This document shows, piece after piece, positions 52,822-62,817 of a stretch of 64,000 nucleotides of DNA. Location: positions 17,832 through 81,831 of the forward strand of contig QXWX01000025.1 in the NCBI GenBank assembly GCA_009911175.1, written 5' to 3'. Position 1 is the stretch's first letter, and every line of letters begins with the position of its first letter. Both the position numbers and the translations under genes were made by a program. The DNA is from Lachnospiraceae bacterium. Its GTDB lineage: Bacteria > Bacillota_A > Clostridia > Lachnospirales > Lachnospiraceae. Under the pieces are notes generated by a model. The model was not told where the DNA came from, did not search any database, and saw only the letters and a program-made list of their open reading frames with translations.

Positions 52822-53490
52822 ATGGGAATCATATCTTATATCAAAGAGGAAATCCAGGTGATCCGGGAGCGGGATCCGGCGATCAAGTCCAATATGGAGG
52901 TACTTCTGTATCCCAGCTTTAAGGTGATCTTAAGCTACCGTGTGGCTCATAAGCTGTATCGGAGGAAGCACTATTTCCTGGCCCGGTGGATTTCCCAGAG
53001 AGCGACAAGGAAGACTGGGATTGAGATCCACCCGGGAGCGCGGATCGGAAAGGGGCTGTTCATTGACCACGGAAGCGGCGTGATCATTGGAGAGACCACC
53101 ATTATCGGCGACAATGTGACGCTCTACCAGGGTGTGACGCTGGGAGGGACCGGGAAGGAAAAGGGAAAACGGCATCCGACTTTGAAGGACAATGTTATGG
53201 TCAGCGCCGGAGCCAAGATCCTGGGTTCCTTTACCATCGGGGAAAATTCCAAGATTGGGGCGGGCTCCGTGGTGCTCGAGGAGGTACCTCCCAACTGTAC
53301 CGTAGTGGGCGTTCCGGGGCGTGTGGTCCGGATGGGCAACCAGAAGGTGCCCCGCACGGAGATGGATCATGTGCATCTGCCGGATCCGGTGCTGAATGAT
53401 ATCCGGGCGCTGCAGCAGGAGAATCAGCAGTTGAAAAAGCAGATGTCAGAGATGGAGAAGCGGATGAGTTCCTGGCAGCATAAGCATTGA
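52822..53490 (+). CDS. cysE: Serine O-acetyltransferase (EpsC/CysE)
   Basis: A 222-aa left-handed beta-helix acetyltransferase making O-acetylserine for cysteine synthesis. N-terminal helical part (about 1-60), hexapeptide repeats IEIHPGARIGKGLFIDHGSGVIIGETTIIGDNVTLYQGVTLGG, HPTLKDNVMVSAGAKILG, and a C-terminal coiled coil (RALQQENQQLKKQMSEMEKR). The catalytic His is in DHGSG. Just upstream of cysS, so cysteine synthesis and charging are linked. Confidence 0.93.
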   Translation: MGIISYIKEEIQVIRERDPAIKSNMEVLLYPSFKVILSYRVAHKLYRRKHYFLARWISQRATRKTGIEIHPGARIGKGLFIDHGSGVIIGETTIIGDNVTLYQGVTLGGTGKEKGKRHPTLKDNVMVSAGAKILGSFTIGENSKIGAGSVVLEEVPPNCTVVGVPGRVVRMGNQKVPRTEMDHVHLPDPVLNDIRALQQENQQLKKQMSEMEKRMSSWQHKH

Positions 53491-53611
53491 TGCCGCAGAA
53501 ACGGCGCAGAATAGCCGCGGCTGGAAAAAACAGACGGGAGCTGTCTGGCGGCAAACGGCATGAGGCCGGCAGTTCTCTTACGAAACAGATCAGGAAGAGA
53601 GGAAGAGCGTG

Positions 53612-55018
53612 ATGAAATTATATAATACGATGTCAAAGAAAAAAGAGGAGTTCGTGCCTTTAGAGCAGGATAAGGTCAAGATGTATGTCTGCGGTCCCAC
53701 AGTCTACAATTTTATCCACATCGGAAATGCAAGGCCGATGATCGTGTTTGATACGGTCCGCAGATATTTTGAATACAAGGGATATGAGGTGAATTTTGTG
53801 TCCAATTTTACAGATGTGGACGACAAGATCATCAAAAAGGCGATCGAGGAAGGCGTTACGGCAGATGAGATTTCCAAACGCTATATTGCGGAATGCAAGA
53901 AGGACATGGAGGGTATGAATGTAAAGCCGGCCACCACGCATCCCCTTGCGACGGAGGAGATCGGCGGCATGATCGAGTTGATACGGACGCTGATCGACAA
54001 GGGCTTTGCCTATGAGAAAAACGGTACCGTATATTACCGTACCAGAAAATTTGCGGATTATGGGAAACTGTCCCATAAGAATCTGGATGACCTGCGTTCC
54101 GGAAACCGTTCCCTTCTTGTGACCGGGGAGGACGAAAAAGAGGATCCCCTGGATTTTGTGCTCTGGAAGCCGAAAAAGGAAGGGGAGCCCGCATGGGAGT
54201 CGCCCTGGAGCGAGGGACGGCCTGGCTGGCATATCGAGTGCTCGGAGATGTCGAAAAAATATCTGGGAGAGCAGATTGATATCCATGCAGGCGGAGAGGA
54301 CCTGATCTTCCCGCACCATGAGAACGAGATTGCCCAGAGTGAGGCGGCAAACGGAAAGGAATTTGCAAAATACTGGCTCCACAATGGATTTTTGAATATC
54401 GACAATCGGAAAATGTCCAAATCTCTCGGAAATTTCTTTACGGTTCGTGAGATCAGTGAGAAATATGACCTCCAGGTCCTGCGGTTCTTTATGCTCAGCG
54501 CTCATTACCGCAGCCCGCTGAATTTCAGCGCAGAGCTGATGGAGTCAGCGAAAAACGGACTGGAGCGGATCGTGACGGCGGCGGAGAACCTGAGATTTTT
54601 GATGAAAAACGCACAGGCGGAGGCCATGAACGAATCCGAGAAGGAAGCATTTGCGAAGACCCGGGAGTATGTGGAGGGCTTCGAGAAAGCGATGGACGAT
54701 GATTTTAATACGGCGGACGCGGTGGCGGCTGTATTTGAGCTGGTGAAGTATGCCAATACGACGGCGGACGGGGACAGCTCGAAAGAATACCTGCAGGGAA
54801 TCCTGGATGTGCTCGGGAAGCTGACGGATGTGCTGGGGATCATCGTGGAGAAAAAGGAAGAGCTGCTGGACGCGGATATTGAGGCATTGATCGAGGAACG
54901 GCAGGCGGCAAGGAAGGAAAAGAATTTTGCAAGGGCTGACGAGATCCGGGATGAGCTGCTTGCGAGAGGGATCATTTTGAAGGACACACGAGAAGGAGTG
55001 CAATGGAAAAGGGCATAA
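53612..55018 (+). CDS. cysS: Cysteinyl-tRNA synthetase
   Basis: A 468-aa class I synthetase. [18 protein letters not shown] (zinc Cys and HIGH-like HIGN), [40 protein letters not shown] and [11 protein letters not shown] (KMSKS motif) are all visible. ATG at 53612 (GTG at 53609 is one codon earlier) after GAGAGGAAG. Followed by mrnC, overlapping 16 bp. No T-box leader seen in the 118-bp gap to cysE. Confidence 0.97.
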   Translation: MKLYNTMSKKKEEFVPLEQDKVKMYVCGPTVYNFIHIGNARPMIVFDTVRRYFEYKGYEVNFVSNFTDVDDKIIKKAIEEGVTADEISKRYIAECKKDMEGMNVKPATTHPLATEEIGGMIELIRTLIDKGFAYEKNGTVYYRTRKFADYGKLSHKNLDDLRSGNRSLLVTGEDEKEDPLDFVLWKPKKEGEPAWESPWSEGRPGWHIECSEMSKKYLGEQIDIHAGGEDLIFPHHENEIAQSEAANGKEFAKYWLHNGFLNIDNRKMSKSLGNFFTVREISEKYDLQVLRFFMLSAHYRSPLNFSAELMESAKNGLERIVTAAENLRFLMKNAQAEAMNESEKEAFAKTREYVEGFEKAMDDDFNTADAVAAVFELVKYANTTADGDSSKEYLQGILDVLGKLTDVLGIIVEKKEELLDADIEALIEERQAARKEKNFARADEIRDELLARGIILKDTREGVQWKRA

Positions 55019-55449
55019 CATTTGAGTTTTATGATCAGATCCGGGAGGTGCTGGGGCTTCCGGAGACGGATGTGGACAGCTATTCGCCCCTTGTCCTGGC
55101 CTATATGGGGGACTGCGTCTATGACCTGATCATCAAGAGCATGGTGGTAAGCAGGGGAAATAAGCAGGTTCACAGGCTGCATGAAGAGACCAGCAGCTAT
55201 GTGCAGGCTTCCGCCCAGTCACGGATGATGCGTGCCATGCAGCCTCATCTGACGGAGGAGGAGCATGCCATTTACCGCAGGGGACGCAATACCAGGTCCG
55301 TATCCGCGGCAAAAAACCAGACCATCACGGATTACCGCAGGGCCACCGGATTTGAGGCGCTGGTGGGATACCTGTTTCTGAAAAAAAGGTATGCCCGTCT
55401 GATGCAGCTGGTCAAGATCGGGCTGGATAGCCTGGAAGAGAAGGAATGA
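55003..55449 (+). CDS. mrnC: Mini-ribonuclease III
   Basis: A 148-aa RNase III catalytic domain without a dsRNA-binding domain, which matures 23S rRNA ends. Shows [19 protein letters not shown] (catalytic D/E cluster), [35 protein letters not shown]. Starts inside the end of cysS, as in Bacillus. Confidence 0.96.
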   Translation: MEKGITFEFYDQIREVLGLPETDVDSYSPLVLAYMGDCVYDLIIKSMVVSRGNKQVHRLHEETSSYVQASAQSRMMRAMQPHLTEEEHAIYRRGRNTRSVSAAKNQTITDYRRATGFEALVGYLFLKKRYARLMQLVKIGLDSLEEKE

Positions 55450-55468
55450 AAACAGGAGTATATCATAT

Positions 55469-56272
55469 ATGGATAAGACAGAAAACAGGACGGGGAGCCG
55501 GGCTTTTGGGAACGAAAAGGAGCAGCAGGAGCAGTCTCTGGTGATCGAAGGACGAAATGCCGTTCTGGAAGCGTTTCGCTCAGGAAAACCGGTAGACAAG
55601 CTGTTTGTACTGGACGGATGCCAGGACGGTCCGATCCGTACCATCGTCCGGGAGGCAAAGAAGCACGATGTGATCCTGAATTTTGTGGGAAAGGAACGGC
55701 TGAACCAGATTTCCGCGACCGGAAAGCATCAGGGGGTCATTGCCTACGGAGCGGCCTATGAATATGCCCGGGTGGAGGACATGCTGGAGCTGGCAGAGAA
55801 AAAGGGGGAGGATCCTTTTTTGATCCTGCTGGACAATATTGAAGATCCCCATAACCTTGGGGCAATCATCCGGACAGCCAATGTGATGGGGGCCCACGGG
55901 GTGATCATTCCGAAGCGCCGGGCCTCGGGCCTGACCTCTACGGTGGCCAAGACATCCGCCGGGGCGCTGAATTATACCCCGGTGGCCAAGGTCACCAATC
56001 TGGCAAAGACCATCGAAGAGCTGAAGGAAAAGGGGCTCTGGTTCGTCTGCGCGGACATGGACGGAAAGGTTCCCTGTGAGATGAATCTGACAGGACCCAT
56101 CGGCCTGGTCATCGGCAATGAAGGGGAAGGCGTGGGGCGTCTGGTCAGAGAACGGTGTGATTTTCTGGCAGGAATCCCGATGAAGGGGGAGATTAATTCC
56201 CTCAATGCATCGGTGGCAGCCGGGATGCTGTCCTATGAGATCGCGCGGCAGCGGATGCTTAAGAACGTCTGA
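55469..56272 (+). CDS. rlmB: 23S rRNA (guanosine-2'-O-)-methyltransferase, RlmB/TrmH family
   Basis: A 267-aa SPOUT methyltransferase: N-terminal substrate domain (VIEGRNAVLEAFRSGKPVDKLFV, about 28-105) and catalytic knot with LLDNIEDPHNLGAIIRTANVMGAHGVIIPKRR, LVIGNEGEGVGRLVRERCD and PMKGEINSLNASVAAGML. The RlmB subtype methylates G2251. Immediately upstream of the sigH region, as in Bacillus. Confidence 0.93.
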   Translation: MDKTENRTGSRAFGNEKEQQEQSLVIEGRNAVLEAFRSGKPVDKLFVLDGCQDGPIRTIVREAKKHDVILNFVGKERLNQISATGKHQGVIAYGAAYEYARVEDMLELAEKKGEDPFLILLDNIEDPHNLGAIIRTANVMGAHGVIIPKRRASGLTSTVAKTSAGALNYTPVAKVTNLAKTIEELKEKGLWFVCADMDGKVPCEMNLTGPIGLVIGNEGEGVGRLVRERCDFLAGIPMKGEINSLNASVAAGMLSYEIARQRMLKNV

Positions 56273-56280
56273 CGGCCTGA

Positions 56281-56317
56281 GTTACAGCGCGCGCCTGGTG
56301 AGGGTGTGGCCTGTAAC
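56281..56317. repeat. 37-bp palindromic unit between rlmB and sigH
   Basis: GTTACAG...CTGTAAC, aligning gap-free to 35193-35229, including the flanking GACGGYCTGA just before it. Sits 8 bp after the rlmB stop. Confidence 0.75.
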
Positions 56318-56366
56318 GCTTCGCATGAGTCAAAAAGTAAGGGCTTTCGGGTCTGGAGGAAAAAAC

Positions 56367-56996
56367 TTGGGAATATATGATACGATGACAGATGAAGAGC
56401 TTCTGTCCCGGCTTCGGGCAGGGGAGCGGGATATCATGGATTATCTGATGGTGAAATATAAATCCATGGTGCGCCGTAAGGCAAGGGAGATGTTCCTGAT
56501 CGGCGGGGAGAATGACGATCTGATCCAGGAGGGGATGATCGGACTGATGAAAGCCGTGCAGAATTTTGATCCGGAGCAGGGGAACAGCTTCCAGAGCTTT
56601 GCAGAATTGTGCGTATCCCGCCAGATGTACAGCGCCATCGAAGCTTCCAGGCGGAAAAAGCATTTGCCGCTGAATTCCTATGTGTCTCTGTATGAGGTGG
56701 AAGCTGATGACGACGAGAGCAAGGAGATCCCGCTGATCGACAAGATCCGGTCTGAGGTAGACAACAATCCGGAGGTGCTGTATTTCGGAAAAGAGTATGT
56801 GGAAGTTTTTGTGGAGAATCTGAAAGGGGCTTTGAGCGCGCTGGAAAACCATGTGCTCTACCTGCATCTGATGGGAACCGATTACCGGACCATTGCGGAA
56901 ATTCTGAATAAAAGCCCCAAGACGATCGACAATGCGCTACAGCGGATCAAGACGAAGGCAGGGAAGCTTTTGGAAAGGACAGGAGTACAATTATGA
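56367..56996 (+). CDS. sigH: RNA polymerase sigma factor SigH
   Basis: A 209-aa sigma-70 family factor of the sporulation sigma-H type. Region 2 with [39 protein letters not shown], and region 4 with [36 protein letters not shown] lies 7 bp before TTG at 56367, used as start; upstream frame to 56205 runs through rlmB. Overlaps dtd by 4 bp. The leader contains a 37-bp palindrome. Confidence 0.93.
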   Translation: MGIYDTMTDEELLSRLRAGERDIMDYLMVKYKSMVRRKAREMFLIGGENDDLIQEGMIGLMKAVQNFDPEQGNSFQSFAELCVSRQMYSAIEASRRKKHLPLNSYVSLYEVEADDDESKEIPLIDKIRSEVDNNPEVLYFGKEYVEVFVENLKGALSALENHVLYLHLMGTDYRTIAEILNKSPKTIDNALQRIKTKAGKLLERTGVQL

Positions 56997-57439
56997 GATT
57001 TGTAATACAGAGGGTCACGCAGTCCAGCGTATCCGTGGACGGAACTGTAATCGGAAAGATTGGGAAGGGACTCCTGGTATTGATCGGGGTTGCCGAGGAG
57101 GATACCGAGGAAACCGCGGACAAGCTGGTAAGGAAGCTGACCGGGCTTCGCGTCTTTGAGGATGAAAACGGAAAGACGAATCTGTCCCTGGCGGATGTGA
57201 AAGGGGAGCTGCTCCTGATCTCCCAGTTTACGCTGTACGCCAATTGTAAAAAGGGAAACCGCCCCAGCTTTACGGAGGCAGGTTCTCCCCAAAAGGCGAA
57301 TGCGCTTTATGAGTATATCATCGCAAAATGCCGTGAAAACGTACCGATTGTGGAGACTGGCAGCTTCGGAGCGGAAATGAAGGTCAGCCTGGTCAATGAC
57401 GGGCCGTTTACGGTTCTACTCGATTCTGAAAAAATATGA
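56993..57439 (+). CDS. dtd: D-aminoacyl-tRNA deacylase
   Basis: A 148-aa [56 protein letters not shown] (SQFTL site) and [11 protein letters not shown] (GP motif). Hydrolyses D-aminoacyl and glycyl esters from mischarged tRNAs. ATG overlaps the sigH stop (ATGA). Confidence 0.96.
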   Translation: MRFVIQRVTQSSVSVDGTVIGKIGKGLLVLIGVAEEDTEETADKLVRKLTGLRVFEDENGKTNLSLADVKGELLLISQFTLYANCKKGNRPSFTEAGSPQKANALYEYIIAKCRENVPIVETGSFGAEMKVSLVNDGPFTVLLDSEKI

Positions 57440-57457
57440 CAAATTCCGAAAAAAATA

Positions 57458-57487
57458 TTGACAAATCGGAGTGTTTTATTGTATACT
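57458..57487 (+). promoter_or_regulatory. Promoter for tRNA-Thr(GGT)
   Basis: TTGACA (57458-57463), 18-bp spacer, TATACT (57482-57487). Confidence 0.75.
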
Positions 57488-57544
57488 TATAGCGTTGTGT
57501 GACATGATGCTTCGACTTGAGCGGAAGATTCAGACATGTTGCAG

Positions 57545-57617
<73 letters not shown>

Positions 57618-57635
57618 TTATACGGAATGAAGATG

Positions 57636-57677
57636 GAGACCTTTCGAGATTGATTTTCTTGAGAGGTTTCTTTTTTT
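57636..57677 (+). terminator. Intrinsic terminator after tRNA-Thr(GGT)
   Basis: A 14-bp stem (57636-57649 / 57657-57670) with three G-U pairs and a 7-nt loop, then T7. Confidence 0.85.
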
Positions 57678-57815
57678 ATATTATTTTGCAGGGATCACTA
57701 TGTGATGAATAATGGCGCAATGCTGTATTGGATTCAGAGAAAAAAGACTGTATTGCTGCATGAGATTGCTGTGAGGTATCACGGATCACGCAAACTTATG
57801 CAGCATACAGCCTTT

Positions 57816-59189
57816 TTATTCAAGAGGATTGTCCAAGGACTCGATTTTCAGAACCCGGATCCTTTTAAACAGCAGGGTGGAGAGAACCACGGAGACAATC
57901 TCTGCAAGGGGAATCGACCACCATACCATGGACAGACCGGACAGTACGGCGAAAAGGTATGCCGCCGGAAGGATCACCAGGAGCTGTCTCGCCGCCGATA
58001 CGACCAGGCTGTAGACACCATTTCCCAAAGCCTGAAAAACAGAGCCTACAATGATACAGTACCCGGCAAAGATAAAGCTCAGGCTGATGATACGCAGCGC
58101 GGGCACCCCGATCTCCAGCATATGCTCGGAAGCGTCGAAAAAGCCCAGAAGCTGTTTTGGAAATATCTGGAACACGGCCAGCCCAACGAACATGATGCCC
58201 ACTGCCAGGCCGATGCTCAGCTTCATGGTGGCTTCGATCCGTTTTCTATTTCTGGCGCCGTAATTGTAGGCGATAATCGGGATCATGCCATTGTTAAGCC
58301 CGAATATCGGCATGAAGATAAAGCTCTGCAGCTTAAAATAAACGCCGAACACCGCAGCGGCGGTGGAAGAGAACATAAGCAGGATCTTGTTCATTCCAAA
58401 TACCATGACGGAACCGATGGACTGCATGATGATCGACGGCACGCCAACCTGATAGATGGTAGCAATAATTTTTTTATCCGGGCGGAATCCTTTCATATTC
58501 AGATTCAGTTCTTTGTTTTTGGTACAGTTAAAGTAGACCGAAAGGGTAACGGCAACGATCTGCCCGGTCACTGTGGCGATGGCGGCTCCGGCTACCTCCA
58601 GCCTGGGAAATCCGAACAGGCCGAAGATCAGGATGGGATCCATGATAATATTGATGATCGCCCCGATCCCCTGCGTGATCATGGTATAGACGGTCTTTCC
58701 GGTGGACTGCAGGAGACGTTCCAGGGTCATCTGCATAAAGATTCCGATGGAGAGGATGCAGATGATCGTCAGATATTGAGTACCATAGGTGACGATCTGT
58801 TCATCCCGGGTCTGCAGCCGGAAAAAGCTGTGGGAGCAGGTGAGGCCGATGAGGGCCATGAGCGCGAAGCTGACAAGGGCGAGAAAGATTCCGTTTTTGG
58901 CGGCCCGGTTCGCGTCCTCGAATTTTTTCTCCCCCAGATTGCGGGAGAGCAGGGCATTGATCCCCACGCCGGTTCCTGCGGAAATGGCAATCATCAGGCT
59001 TTGAATCGGAAACGCAAGCGACACGGCGGTCAGTGCATTTTCATTGATCTGGGCCACGAAAATACTGTCCACAATATTGTACAGCGCCTGTACCAGCATG
59101 GATAGCATCATAGGCAGGGACATGGTGATCAACAGCCTGGGAACCGGCATGACCCCCATTTTGTTTTCTTTTGTCTGTGTATTCTGCAT
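57816..59189 (-). CDS. MATE family efflux transporter
   Basis: A 457-aa 12-helix multidrug/oligosaccharide/polysaccharide-type exporter. Opens with PVPRLLITMSLPMMLSMLVQALYNIVDSIFVAQ, typical of the DinF/NorM-like MATE class, with the matching half starting near residue 245 (VGVPSIIMQSIGSVMVFGMNKIL). Driven by sodium or protons; substrate unknown. AAAGGAGG precedes the minus-strand ATG, and a promoter lies 40 bp beyond. Convergent with the tRNA-Thr terminator. Confidence 0.93.
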   Translation of the reverse strand: MQNTQTKENKMGVMPVPRLLITMSLPMMLSMLVQALYNIVDSIFVAQINENALTAVSLAFPIQSLMIAISAGTGVGINALLSRNLGEKKFEDANRAAKNGIFLALVSFALMALIGLTCSHSFFRLQTRDEQIVTYGTQYLTIICILSIGIFMQMTLERLLQSTGKTVYTMITQGIGAIINIIMDPILIFGLFGFPRLEVAGAAIATVTGQIVAVTLSVYFNCTKNKELNLNMKGFRPDKKIIATIYQVGVPSIIMQSIGSVMVFGMNKILLMFSSTAAAVFGVYFKLQSFIFMPIFGLNNGMIPIIAYNYGARNRKRIEATMKLSIGLAVGIMFVGLAVFQIFPKQLLGFFDASEHMLEIGVPALRIISLSFIFAGYCIIVGSVFQALGNGVYSLVVSAARQLLVILPAAYLFAVLSGLSMVWWSIPLAEIVSVVLSTLLFKRIRVLKIESLDNPLE

Positions 59190-59231
59190 TTCAGAAATAA
59201 ACCTCCTTTATTTTGCGCATCAGCGCATTAC

Positions 59232-59260
59232 ATTATAGCATCAATAAATTAAAAGTACAA
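59232..59260 (-). promoter_or_regulatory. Promoter for the MATE gene (minus strand)
   Basis: On the minus strand TTGTAC (59255-59260), 17-bp spacer, TATAAT (59232-59237), in the divergent gap shared with the deacetylase gene. Confidence 0.6.
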
Positions 59261-59301
59261 TGCATATATTGAAAAGAATAAAGGGAACCGGAAGGCAAAT
59301 C

Positions 59302-60024
59302 ATGAAAAGATGGATGCAGGGAATCGGATTGATCTATATCCTGCTGCTGTTGGGAATCTGCGTCCCCGGGGCGGCAGGCGGAAACGCGCAGAATGACACA
59401 GGGGAAACACTGTATCTGATCCGTTCGGAAAGAACGAAAAAAGAAACGGACAAAAAAATGGAAAAGCCGAAGATCGCCCTGACCTTTGACGATGGTCCGA
59501 ACGCGCAGTTTACGCCTTTTTTGCTGGACGGATTGAAGGAACGCGGCGTAAAGGCTACATTTTTTCTGATCGGGAAAAATATCGAGGCGGGAAATAATGC
59601 GGACATCGTGAAGAGAGAGTGGGAGGAAGGACACCTGGTGGGCAATCACACATACAACCATGTGGAGATCACGCGGGTGAGCAATGACACGGCCTACCAG
59701 GAGATCAAGGCCACCAATGACCTGATCTCGGAGATCACCGGCGCGCCGGTGGAATATATGCGGCCCCCCTTCGGCCTGTGGCAGAAGAAGCTGGAGCAGA
59801 GGATCCATGTGCTTCCTGTCATGTGGACGGTGGACCCTTTGGACTGGGCCACGGAAAATGAGGATGAAATTGTAAATAAAGTAGTGACGGAAGTGGAAGA
59901 AAATGATATTATCTTGTTACATGACTGTTATAAAAGCTCTGTGAGGGCGGCCCTGCGGATTGTAGATCTTTTGGAAGCCGAGGGCTATCAATTCGTTACG
60001 GTTGACGAACTGCTCTTAGAGTGA
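59302..60024 (+). CDS. Polysaccharide deacetylase (NodB domain), secreted or anchored
   Basis: A 240-aa extracytoplasmic carbohydrate esterase family 4 enzyme. Signal/anchor helix (about 5-25, MQGIGLIYILLLLGICVPGAAGG), then NodB domain: ALTFDDGPN (metal Asp), HLVGNHTYNHVEIT (HxxxH), RPPFGLWQ, DPLDWA and ILLHDCYKSS. Probably deacetylates peptidoglycan or another glycan. GGAAGG 6 bp before ATG at 59302; an ATG at 59260 falls in the divergent promoter. Confidence 0.9.
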   Translation: MKRWMQGIGLIYILLLLGICVPGAAGGNAQNDTGETLYLIRSERTKKETDKKMEKPKIALTFDDGPNAQFTPFLLDGLKERGVKATFFLIGKNIEAGNNADIVKREWEEGHLVGNHTYNHVEITRVSNDTAYQEIKATNDLISEITGAPVEYMRPPFGLWQKKLEQRIHVLPVMWTVDPLDWATENEDEIVNKVVTEVEENDIILLHDCYKSSVRAALRIVDLLEAEGYQFVTVDELLLE

Positions 60025-60111
60025 CGGTCCGGATCTGTAGAAATATCCTGTGCAGTCTGTATCGCTTATTTTTCTACAGCTCCTTAAAAAATACAGGAGA
60101 AAACAGAAACG

Positions 60112-60834
60112 ATGATACATGAATTTTCCAGAACGGAGCTTCTGATCGGCCCGGAGGCGATGGAGCGTTTGAAAAAGGCCGAGGTGGCGGTATTCGGCGT
60201 AGGCGGCGTAGGCTCCCACTGCATTGACGCCCTCGCGCGCAGCGGAGTGGGCAGCCTGATCCTGATCGACAATGACAAGGTTTCTCTGACCAATATCAAC
60301 CGCCAGTGCGTGGCATACCACCATACGGTCGGACGGTACAAGACGAAGGTCATGGAGGAGCAGATCCGGGCCGTCTGCCCAAAGATCCGGGTTCAGACTT
60401 ACGAACGCTTTATCCTGAAAGAAGACCTGTCCGAGCTGTTTGAAACAAAGCCGGATTACATTGTGGACGCGGTAGACACCGTGACAGCGAAGCTGACCAT
60501 TGCGGAATGGGCGCAGCGTGAGGGAATTCCTTTGATCAGCAGTATGGGAACGGGAAATAAGCTGCACCCGGAGCTGTTTGAGATCGCGGATCTGTCAGAG
60601 ACCAGTGTCTGCCCGCTCTGCAAGGTGATGCGCAGGGAGATGAAGGCCAGAGGGATCCCCCATTTAAAGGTACTGTATTCCAGAGAACAGCCGGCAGATG
60701 TCTCCGGACGGATGCCGGAGGAAGCGCAGGAAGGACGCCGGGCCGTACCGGGAAGCATCTCCTTCGTTCCGCCGGCGGCGGGGCTTTTGATCGCAGGGGA
60801 AGTGATCTGCGCTTTGGCCGGCATTGATACTTGA
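60112..60834 (+). CDS. tcdA: tRNA threonylcarbamoyladenosine dehydratase (TcdA)
   Basis: A 240-aa E1-like adenylating enzyme that dehydrates t6A37 to cyclic ct6A in tRNAs. ATP-binding VFGVGGVGSHCIDALARSGVG (about 25-45), DNDKVSLTNINRQ, VVDAVDTVTAK-type DAVDTV, the active-site region SSMGTGNKLHPE, and CPLCK. AGGAGA is 11 bp before the ATG. Confidence 0.9.
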   Translation: MIHEFSRTELLIGPEAMERLKKAEVAVFGVGGVGSHCIDALARSGVGSLILIDNDKVSLTNINRQCVAYHHTVGRYKTKVMEEQIRAVCPKIRVQTYERFILKEDLSELFETKPDYIVDAVDTVTAKLTIAEWAQREGIPLISSMGTGNKLHPELFEIADLSETSVCPLCKVMRREMKARGIPHLKVLYSREQPADVSGRMPEEAQEGRRAVPGSISFVPPAAGLLIAGEVICALAGIDT

Positions 60835-60961
60835 AAAAAGAAGAATCACCGCAATCGGAAAAAGCCACATGTCACAGATAAGGAACTGTGATGGAATCAA
60901 TATGGTCTGTTTTTCAGATTGCGGCGGTTCCAAATGGTGATCAAAAGAAGAGGGATTGAAC

Positions 60962-62281
60962 ATGGATTTATTTGATTATATGAGAGAAACACAGCAGGAA
61001 AAGGAGTCTCCGCTGGCATCCAGGATGCGGCCCGCAACCCTGGATGAGGTAGCGGGACAGAGGCACATCATCGGGAAGGACAAGCTTTTGTACCGGGCCA
61101 TCCGGGCGGACAAGCTGGGCTCCATCATTTTTTACGGGCCTCCGGGAACCGGGAAGACGACCCTGGCAAAGGTGATCGCCAATACCACCCGCTCGGAATT
61201 CAAGCAGATCAATGCCACATCCGCAGGTAAGAAGGACATGGAACAGGTCATTCAAGAAGCAAAAGAAGTGTTGGGGATGTATCAGAAAAAGACCATCCTG
61301 TTTATCGATGAGATTCACCGTTTCAACAAGGGACAGCAGGATTACCTGCTTCCGTTTGTGGAGGACGGCACCATCACGCTGATCGGGGCGACTACGGAAA
61401 ACCCGTATTTTGAGGTCAATGGGGCGCTGCTGTCCAGATCCAGCATCTTTGAGCTTCATGCGCTGGATAAGGAGGATATCAAAACGATCCTGCGCAGGGC
61501 GGTGTATGACAAGGAAAAGGGGATGGGCTCCTTCCATGCGGAGATTGACGAGGACGCCCTGGATTTCTTGGCGGATATTTCCGGAGGGGATGCCAGAAAC
61601 GCGCTCAATGCGATAGAACTGGGGATTCTGACCACGGACCGCAGCGAGGACGGCCTGATCCACATTACCCTGGAGGTGGCTTCGGAATGCATCCAGAAGC
61701 GTGTGGTGCACTACGACAAGACCGGAGACAACCACTATGACACGATTTCGGCATTTATCAAGAGCATGCGGGGATCGGACCCGGATGCGGCGGTGTATTA
61801 TCTGGCAAAAATGCTGTACGCAGGGGAGGATATCAAGTTCATCGCGCGCCGGATCATAATCTGCGCGTCCGAGGATGTGGGAAATGCGGATCCCCAGGCG
61901 CTGACGGTGGCGGTAGCGGCCGCTCAGGCGGTGGAGCGTATCGGAATGCCCGAGGCGGAGATCATTCTCTCCCAGGCAGTCCTGTATGTGGCGTCCGCGC
62001 CCAAAAGCAATTCTGCGGTCATGGCCATCGCGGCGGCCGGGGAAAGCGTGCGTCAAACCCGTACATCGGTTCCCGTCCATCTCCAGGACGCCCACTATAA
62101 AGGGGCAAAGAACCTGGGAAGGGGAACCGGCTACAAGTATGCGCACAATTACCCCGGACATTATGTGGAGCAGCAGTATCTGCCGGATGAAGTGCAGGGA
62201 GCCAGGTTCTATGAGCCCAGTGATTCCGGCTATGAGAAACAGATCAGGGAATACCTGGCAGGTCTGCGGGGGATGAAGTGA
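60962..62281 (+). CDS. rarA: Replication-associated recombination protein RarA/MgsA
   Basis: A 439-aa AAA+ clamp-loader-like ATPase acting at stalled forks. RPATLDEVAGQRHI, Walker A GPPGTGKTTLAK (about 60-71), Walker B FIDEIHRFNKGQQD, sensor GATTENPYFEVN, and the C-terminal tetramer domain (HYDKTGDNHYDTISAFIKSMRGSDPDAA, RRIIICASEDVGNADP). AGAGGGA 6 bp before ATG at 60962. Confidence 0.96.
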   Translation: MDLFDYMRETQQEKESPLASRMRPATLDEVAGQRHIIGKDKLLYRAIRADKLGSIIFYGPPGTGKTTLAKVIANTTRSEFKQINATSAGKKDMEQVIQEAKEVLGMYQKKTILFIDEIHRFNKGQQDYLLPFVEDGTITLIGATTENPYFEVNGALLSRSSIFELHALDKEDIKTILRRAVYDKEKGMGSFHAEIDEDALDFLADISGGDARNALNAIELGILTTDRSEDGLIHITLEVASECIQKRVVHYDKTGDNHYDTISAFIKSMRGSDPDAAVYYLAKMLYAGEDIKFIARRIIICASEDVGNADPQALTVAVAAAQAVERIGMPEAEIILSQAVLYVASAPKSNSAVMAIAAAGESVRQTRTSVPVHLQDAHYKGAKNLGRGTGYKYAHNYPGHYVEQQYLPDEVQGARFYEPSDSGYEKQIREYLAGLRGMK

Positions 62282-62304
62282 TCGCGGACCACTGTTTTTG
62301 ATCC

Positions 62305-62817
62305 TTATAATAGCTTCGTGAGAAGCTCCCCGTAGATATCCTGGCTGGACAGATTCCAGTTTTTAACAATGGATTCCGCCTCGGCCTTGGTGGGGACGGT
62401 CAGCTTCAGATCCAGGAGGCTGTACTTTCCCTCCAGGATCTGGCAGCGCGCCTCATATTCGTGATTGGTATTCAGATAATAGGAAGCTTTCACGGACATG
62501 GCTTCCCGTAAGTCGTATTCATTTTCCTCTACAAAGGCATCAATATCCCGCCGGATCTCATGGTTGATATTTCCCTGGAGAAGACGGATCGTTCTGGCGC
62601 CGTCGCCGGTGAGGTGGTAGAGCGTGCGCCGGTATGTATTTTCCGCTTCGATCATGCCGGCTTCCCGGAGCTCGGACAGGGCTTCCTGGAGCCGGAAATA
62701 GTTGGTATACTCCATTCCCAGCATAAAGTCAGAGATCTGCGTGGTAGCCAGGGGAAACTTTACTTTTTTGAGCAGATATAAGATCATCAATTTATATAAG
62801 GTAAATGTTTCATTCAT
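62305..62817 (-). CDS. DUF4364 family protein
   Basis: A 170-aa protein of DUF4364, with a winged-helix-like N-terminus (TLYKLMILYLLKKVKFPLATTQISDFML, LQEALSELREAGMIE) and an alpha/beta C-terminus ending NLSSQDIYGELLTKLL. Probable small transcription-associated protein, role unknown. It overlaps the upstream radical SAM gene by 8 bp, so the two form a minus-strand operon converging on rarA. Confidence 0.88.
   Translation of the reverse strand: MNETFTLYKLMILYLLKKVKFPLATTQISDFMLGMEYTNYFRLQEALSELREAGMIEAENTYRRTLYHLTGDGARTIRLLQGNINHEIRRDIDAFVEENEYDLREAMSVKASYYLNTNHEYEARCQILEGKYSLLDLKLTVPTKAEAESIVKNWNLSSQDIYGELLTKLL

Noticed and set aside
53491..53608. Possible T-box leader for cysS
   Set aside because: The gap is only 118 bp and lacks the AGGGTGGNACCGCG box. 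The same box is also absent before glnS.
57702..59105. A 467-codon plus-strand open frame
   Set aside because: It is the exact antisense of the MATE transporter. Its composition (His/Asp/Gly-rich, no fold) and lack of a ribosome site show it is a shadow.
60872..60892. TCACAG...CTGTGA hairpin before rarA as another GTTAC-family unit
   Set aside because: It lacks the GTTAC/GTAAC ends; only a short ACATGTCACA stretch is shared, which may be chance.
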